Assembly (NCBI GenBank): GCA_031284765.1
Contig: JAITXK010000095.1
Location: forward strand, 1-9,379
Source: Candidatus Symbiothrix sp.
Lineage (GTDB): Bacteria > Bacteroidota > Bacteroidia > Bacteroidales > Azobacteroidaceae
Direction of reading: 5' to 3'
DNA: 9,379 nucleotides
The notes under the pieces are model-generated. The model had not been told where the DNA came from, did no database searches, and was given only the letters and a program-made list of their open reading frames with translations. Below, piece by piece: positions 6,181 to 9,379 of the stretch. The translations under genes were made by a program, and so were the position numbers. The first letter of the stretch is position 1, and every line of letters starts with the position of its first letter.

Positions 6181-8586
6181 ATGCGCCGGACAAAAATCCT
6201 TATTTTTATTAGTTATATCCTTATAATATCGGTCTTTATTTTGGGTATCGGATGGATTTACAGGGAATGGATATCATACGACCAACTGACAGAGTCGCAG
6301 TCCAGCTCCAAGGATTTGGTCATTTTAAGTAATACTTTAGCCAACATGTACCATGCGGAAGGAACGGCTGGCCTTCTACCACTTATAAGCGATACCATTC
6401 TAAGAGTAGAATATGATTCCTTGATGAATTCCGTTTTCAATAAACTTGAAAAGATGAAAAAAGGTTCTGACAATACAAGTTGGAAACAGCATTTGGATAC
6501 ATTGTCTCTCCTTTTGAAGAAAAAGCAACACAATACCGAAGAATTGGTTGCCCTTGTCAGTCCTTTCACTCACAGTACTTGGAAGGAAATAAAGAAAAGC
6601 ACAACTTTGGGCAAACAAGAAATCAACATTTTAGATAACTTATTCGCCAACACTCAAAAAGAAGAATCTCAAGATACTTCAGTAATTATAAAAAGGAAGA
6701 AAGGCCTTTGGGGCAGAATTGGAGAAGCCATTAAAAATACCACTCCGGATACGTTACAGCAAATAACCAGTAATGCCACCACCGTTATTAATAAAGCAGT
6801 TATCGCTCCAACGCTTCGGGATACTATTGTGGATTTTATACGGGAAATCCATTACAATTTTCAGAAAAAGAATACTGCACTTACGGCATACTTGATTACG
6901 AAACACAACGAATTATACCATATCAACGAACAAACAACGGTGCAAATCAACCGAATCATCTATCAATTGAAAGAAGATGAATATTCCAACTACTGCAATA
7001 TGACCAATGCGCGGGCAGCGGCAATCCAAAAATCTTCGCACATAATAGCTACCGTGGCGTTAATTGCGTGGAGTGTGGCTTTCCTGTTTCTGTTGGGCAT
7101 AATTCATACGCTAAATACCAAACAGCGCCTTCAAAATCAAATCGAAACGAGTAACAAAAACATGGGAAAACTGTTGGTTACTCGCGAACAGTTGATGCTC
7201 ATGATTTCCCACGACATCAAAGCGCCCATTAGTTCGATTTTAGGCTATTTGGAATTGATAAATCAAGACACATTTCCCGATGAATACGCGGGTTATATTA
7301 AGAATATGAGAAATTCCGCCGTTCAAATATTGGACTTAATCCGTAACCTCCTGGAATTTCACTCCCTGGAAAACAAACGCTACAAAAAGGAACAAATCGG
7401 GTTTGCGCCTCATGGACTGATCACCGAAATTTATCAAAGTTTTATACCCGAAGCCTTGAAAAACGAGCTGCAATATGAATTGCAGTCCGATATTAACAAA
7501 ACTGAAATGTATGTAAGCGATCCCTACCGCATCCGTCAGATTATCAATAATTTGTTATCCAATGCAATAAAGTTTACTCCTAAACAGGGAAAGGTATTGT
7601 TGAAGGCAAAATTAGAGAAAAACACCAAGCAAATCACGCTGAATATTTCCGTTCAAGACAATGGACAGGGCATCAAAGAACATGATAAAGAACACATATT
7701 CGGCGAATACAACCGTTTGGAGTCTTCCGAAAAAGTGGAAGGAGTCGGATTAGGTTTGAATATTGCACATAAACTGGCGGAATTGTTGGACGGGTCCATG
7801 TCCATTGATTCGAAAGTAGGCGAAGGATCTACCTTTACGCTGATCGTACCCTTGGAAAAACTCGGAAACCACAAAGTCAAATCGTTGCATGACTCCATCA
7901 ATAAAAAACCCATTCGCGTTTTGTTTATTGATGACGATATCATACAATTGGATTTATTCTCACGGATAGCGGAACGGGAAGGAATTACGGCCGTTACCTG
8001 CTCCAGTGCCAGTGAAGCCTTAAGCTTAGTGAATAAAGCCTATTTCGACCTTATTTTCTCGGATGTCAATATGCCGGATCTGAGTGGAATGGAATTGGTA
8101 AAACGCATCCGTATATCGGAATTTAAGGATTCAATGACGATACCCATTATTGGCCTGTCGGCAGCTTCCATGCCCGAGTCCGAATATCAAGAAGCCGGAT
8201 TTTCTGCTTTTGTAGAAAAACCGTTTACTCCTAAACAATTAATCAATATTATTTACGAATATACAGGAAATAAAAATATGGGATTTGAAACCTTTATTCA
8301 ATTTGCCGACGGCGATTCAACAGCAGAAAAAGAGATTTTTCAGATATTTATTACTGAAACGGAAAAGAATTATCAATCATTAACCCAAGCATTCGTTAAG
8401 AATGATTGGAAAACCATCAAACACGTTTCACACAAAATGTTGCCACTGATGAAAATGATTTCTTCCGGTGAATTAGTCGATTTTTTACAAAATTATGCAA
8501 ATGGAAACTGCTCGGAAGAAAATAAAGACCAACTATTGGAATTGATTCGGAGCAAAATGAATGAGGCTCGCAAGTATATAAATTAG
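6181..8586 (+). CDS. Hybrid sensor histidine kinase with receiver and HPt domains
   Basis: An inner-membrane sensor of 801 residues. Transmembrane helix 1 (about 5-26) and helix 2 (about 286-308) bracket a periplasmic sensor region of about 260 residues that looks largely helical, with a basic stretch KRKKGLWGRIG near 171-181; I recognise no named sensor family and see no PAS or HAMP domain. After a short linker comes the HisKA domain with His344 (MISHDIKAPISSILGYLELI), then the HATPase domain: N box NLLSNAIKFT at 457-466, G1 DNGQGI at 493-498 and G2 GVGLGLNIA at 521-529. The receiver (about 577-697) has DDD at 584-586, Asp628, Ser660 and Lys680. The C-terminal HPt helix bundle (about 700-801) has His751 in HVSHKMLPLMKMI. 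The relay would run His344 to Asp628 to His751, then to Asp51 of the regulator encoded 10 bp upstream. The HPt site lacks the usual Lys-Gly after His (HxLKG), having Leu-Pro instead. The ligand is unknown. Confidence 0.95.
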   Translation: MRRTKILIFISYILIISVFILGIGWIYREWISYDQLTESQSSSKDLVILSNTLANMYHAEGTAGLLPLISDTILRVEYDSLMNSVFNKLEKMKKGSDNTSWKQHLDTLSLLLKKKQHNTEELVALVSPFTHSTWKEIKKSTTLGKQEINILDNLFANTQKEESQDTSVIIKRKKGLWGRIGEAIKNTTPDTLQQITSNATTVINKAVIAPTLRDTIVDFIREIHYNFQKKNTALTAYLITKHNELYHINEQTTVQINRIIYQLKEDEYSNYCNMTNARAAAIQKSSHIIATVALIAWSVAFLFLLGIIHTLNTKQRLQNQIETSNKNMGKLLVTREQLMLMISHDIKAPISSILGYLELINQDTFPDEYAGYIKNMRNSAVQILDLIRNLLEFHSLENKRYKKEQIGFAPHGLITEIYQSFIPEALKNELQYELQSDINKTEMYVSDPYRIRQIINNLLSNAIKFTPKQGKVLLKAKLEKNTKQITLNISVQDNGQGIKEHDKEHIFGEYNRLESSEKVEGVGLGLNIAHKLAELLDGSMSIDSKVGEGSTFTLIVPLEKLGNHKVKSLHDSINKKPIRVLFIDDDIIQLDLFSRIAEREGITAVTCSSASEALSLVNKAYFDLIFSDVNMPDLSGMELVKRIRISEFKDSMTIPIIGLSAASMPESEYQEAGFSAFVEKPFTPKQLINIIYEYTGNKNMGFETFIQFADGDSTAEKEIFQIFITETEKNYQSLTQAFVKNDWKTIKHVSHKMLPLMKMISSGELVDFLQNYANGNCSEENKDQLLELIRSKMNEARKYIN

Positions 8587-8707
8587 ATACTGAAAGGTAC
8601 AAGCAGCAGCTGCCAATTTTCCGCATAATCGAAACTGCGCTGTCAGGAAGCATACCAAAATAAGGACGCCGTGCAATTATTTAGACGCTTTTTCGTTAAT
8701 AATAGCA

Positions 8708-9379
8708 ATGAAAAAAATTCTTTTTACCGGTTTGCTACTGATTTTCAGCCATTCGCTGATGGCTCAATTCGATACGCAGTTGAGCAATTACTGGGCGGCA
8801 CAGAATTATTTCAATCCGGCTTATGCGGGACAATCAGGCAAATTGGAGTTGACAGGGCTTTACCGCCTGCAATGGTTAGGCGTCGAACATGCGCCAAAAA
8901 CAGGCATCATATTGGGTGAGATGCCCTATACTATCTTTGGCAGGGAGCATGGAGTGGGTGTTTCGATGTACAACGACCAAATTGGATTGTTCAAAACGTC
9001 GCTCATCTCGGGACAATACGCCTTCAAGATGAAACTTTTCGGTGGAAGTCTGGGAATCGGGTTGCAGGGCGGTTATATCAGTGAGTCGTTCGATGGATCG
9101 AAATTAAAAATTCCGGATGAAGATGGGTATGCTCCTGTGGATGAAGCGTTTCCCGTATCAACCGCCAATGGAAACTCCATAGATGCCGCACTCGGCGTTT
9201 ACTATACAGATAGCTTAAAACGGTGGTACGCTGGCCTTTCCGTTACGCATTTGTTCGCCCCCGCTTTGGAACTGAACGACAACTATATCCTCGATATACC
9301 CCGTTCGTATTATTTCACAGCCGGATACAATATACAATTAAACAATCCGTTATTACAATTACGGCCGTCCATTTTGATC
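8708..9379 (+). CDS. PorP/SprF family outer-membrane protein, N-terminal part
   Basis: 224 codons are present and the reading frame runs off the right edge; complete members are roughly 300 residues or more. Residues 1-19 are a Sec signal peptide (MKKILFTGLLLIFSHSLMA), cleaved before Gln20. The mature start QFDTQLSNYWAAQNYFNPAYAG is the typical PorP/SprF opening, with the NPAYAG motif at about 37-42. The rest alternates short amphipathic beta-strands with glycine-rich turns (for example SLGIGLQGGYIS and RWYAGLSVTHLF), consistent with an outer-membrane barrel. Family members act in type IX secretion and gliding, where they partner surface-anchored cargo and PorK/PorN- or PorE-like proteins. 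Bacteroidota genomes usually carry several paralogues, so this need not be the core porP. The 121 bp before the ATG (8587-8707) show no gene and no exact TAnnTTTG promoter; there is no clear terminator after the kinase either, so independent transcription is unproven. Confidence 0.9.
   Translation, partial: MKKILFTGLLLIFSHSLMAQFDTQLSNYWAAQNYFNPAYAGQSGKLELTGLYRLQWLGVEHAPKTGIILGEMPYTIFGREHGVGVSMYNDQIGLFKTSLISGQYAFKMKLFGGSLGIGLQGGYISESFDGSKLKIPDEDGYAPVDEAFPVSTANGNSIDAALGVYYTDSLKRWYAGLSVTHLFAPALELNDNYILDIPRSYYFTAGYNIQLNNPLLQLRPSILI

Noticed and set aside
6160..6260. A frameshifted Fis/helix-turn-helix domain after the response regulator
   Set aside because: The kinase ATG lies at 6181 and its first transmembrane helix follows at once, leaving no room for a 50-60 residue domain in another frame.
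8587..8707. Intrinsic terminator or small gene between the kinase and the PorP-type gene
   Set aside because: GCAGCTGC near 8608 is a short palindrome with no following T run, and no open frame with a credible start was seen.
8671..8919. 82-codon open frame overlapping the start of the PorP-type gene
   Set aside because: It is out of frame with the signal-peptide-bearing PorP/SprF reading frame and shows no protein-like features.

Overview
The window looks like a chromosomal segment of a Bacteroidota bacterium, probably order Bacteroidales. The evidence is a PorP/SprF-type outer-membrane protein of the type IX secretion (T9SS) family, a lipoprotein whose start resembles PorE-like TPR/OmpA proteins, a TAnnTTTG-type -7 promoter element, A-rich leaders with mostly weak Shine-Dalgarno sites, and a hybrid histidine kinase carrying receiver and HPt modules. 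Genus cannot be read from the sequence.

Left half (all minus strand, read right to left): full-length DNA polymerase I (polA, 3928 to 1157) ends in two consecutive TAG codons. It is followed by a 21-bp tandem repeat array (912-1147), then an uncharacterised 232-residue protein (838 to 140). Four bases later begins a lipoprotein gene that runs off the left edge (135 to <1).

Right half (all plus strand): a divergent promoter region at about 3929-4008 serves polA on one side and a three-gene run on the other. That run is a long-chain polyprenyl diphosphate synthase (4009-4980), an NtrC-type response regulator with no DNA-binding domain (5001-6170), and a hybrid sensor kinase with its own receiver and HPt domains (6181-8586). 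Gaps of 20 and 10 bp make it look like one operon. After 121 bp without a recognisable gene, a PorP/SprF family gene starts at 8708 and runs off the right edge.

How the genes fit together: the kinase (His344 to Asp628 to HPt His751) and the regulator (Asp51) hold all four phosphorylation sites of a His-Asp-His-Asp relay. The regulator keeps its receiver and sigma-54 AAA+ modules but stops right after the AAA+ lid, so it would have to act on RpoN holoenzyme without enhancer DNA binding of its own. The synthase probably makes the menaquinone side chain or a related polyprenyl diphosphate; its link to the signalling pair is positional only.

The most unusual elements are the helically phased 21-bp repeat array beside polA, which is open in the polA frame beyond the double stop, and the regulator lacking its DNA-binding domain. 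I saw no RNA genes, CRISPR array, insertion sequence or phage gene.
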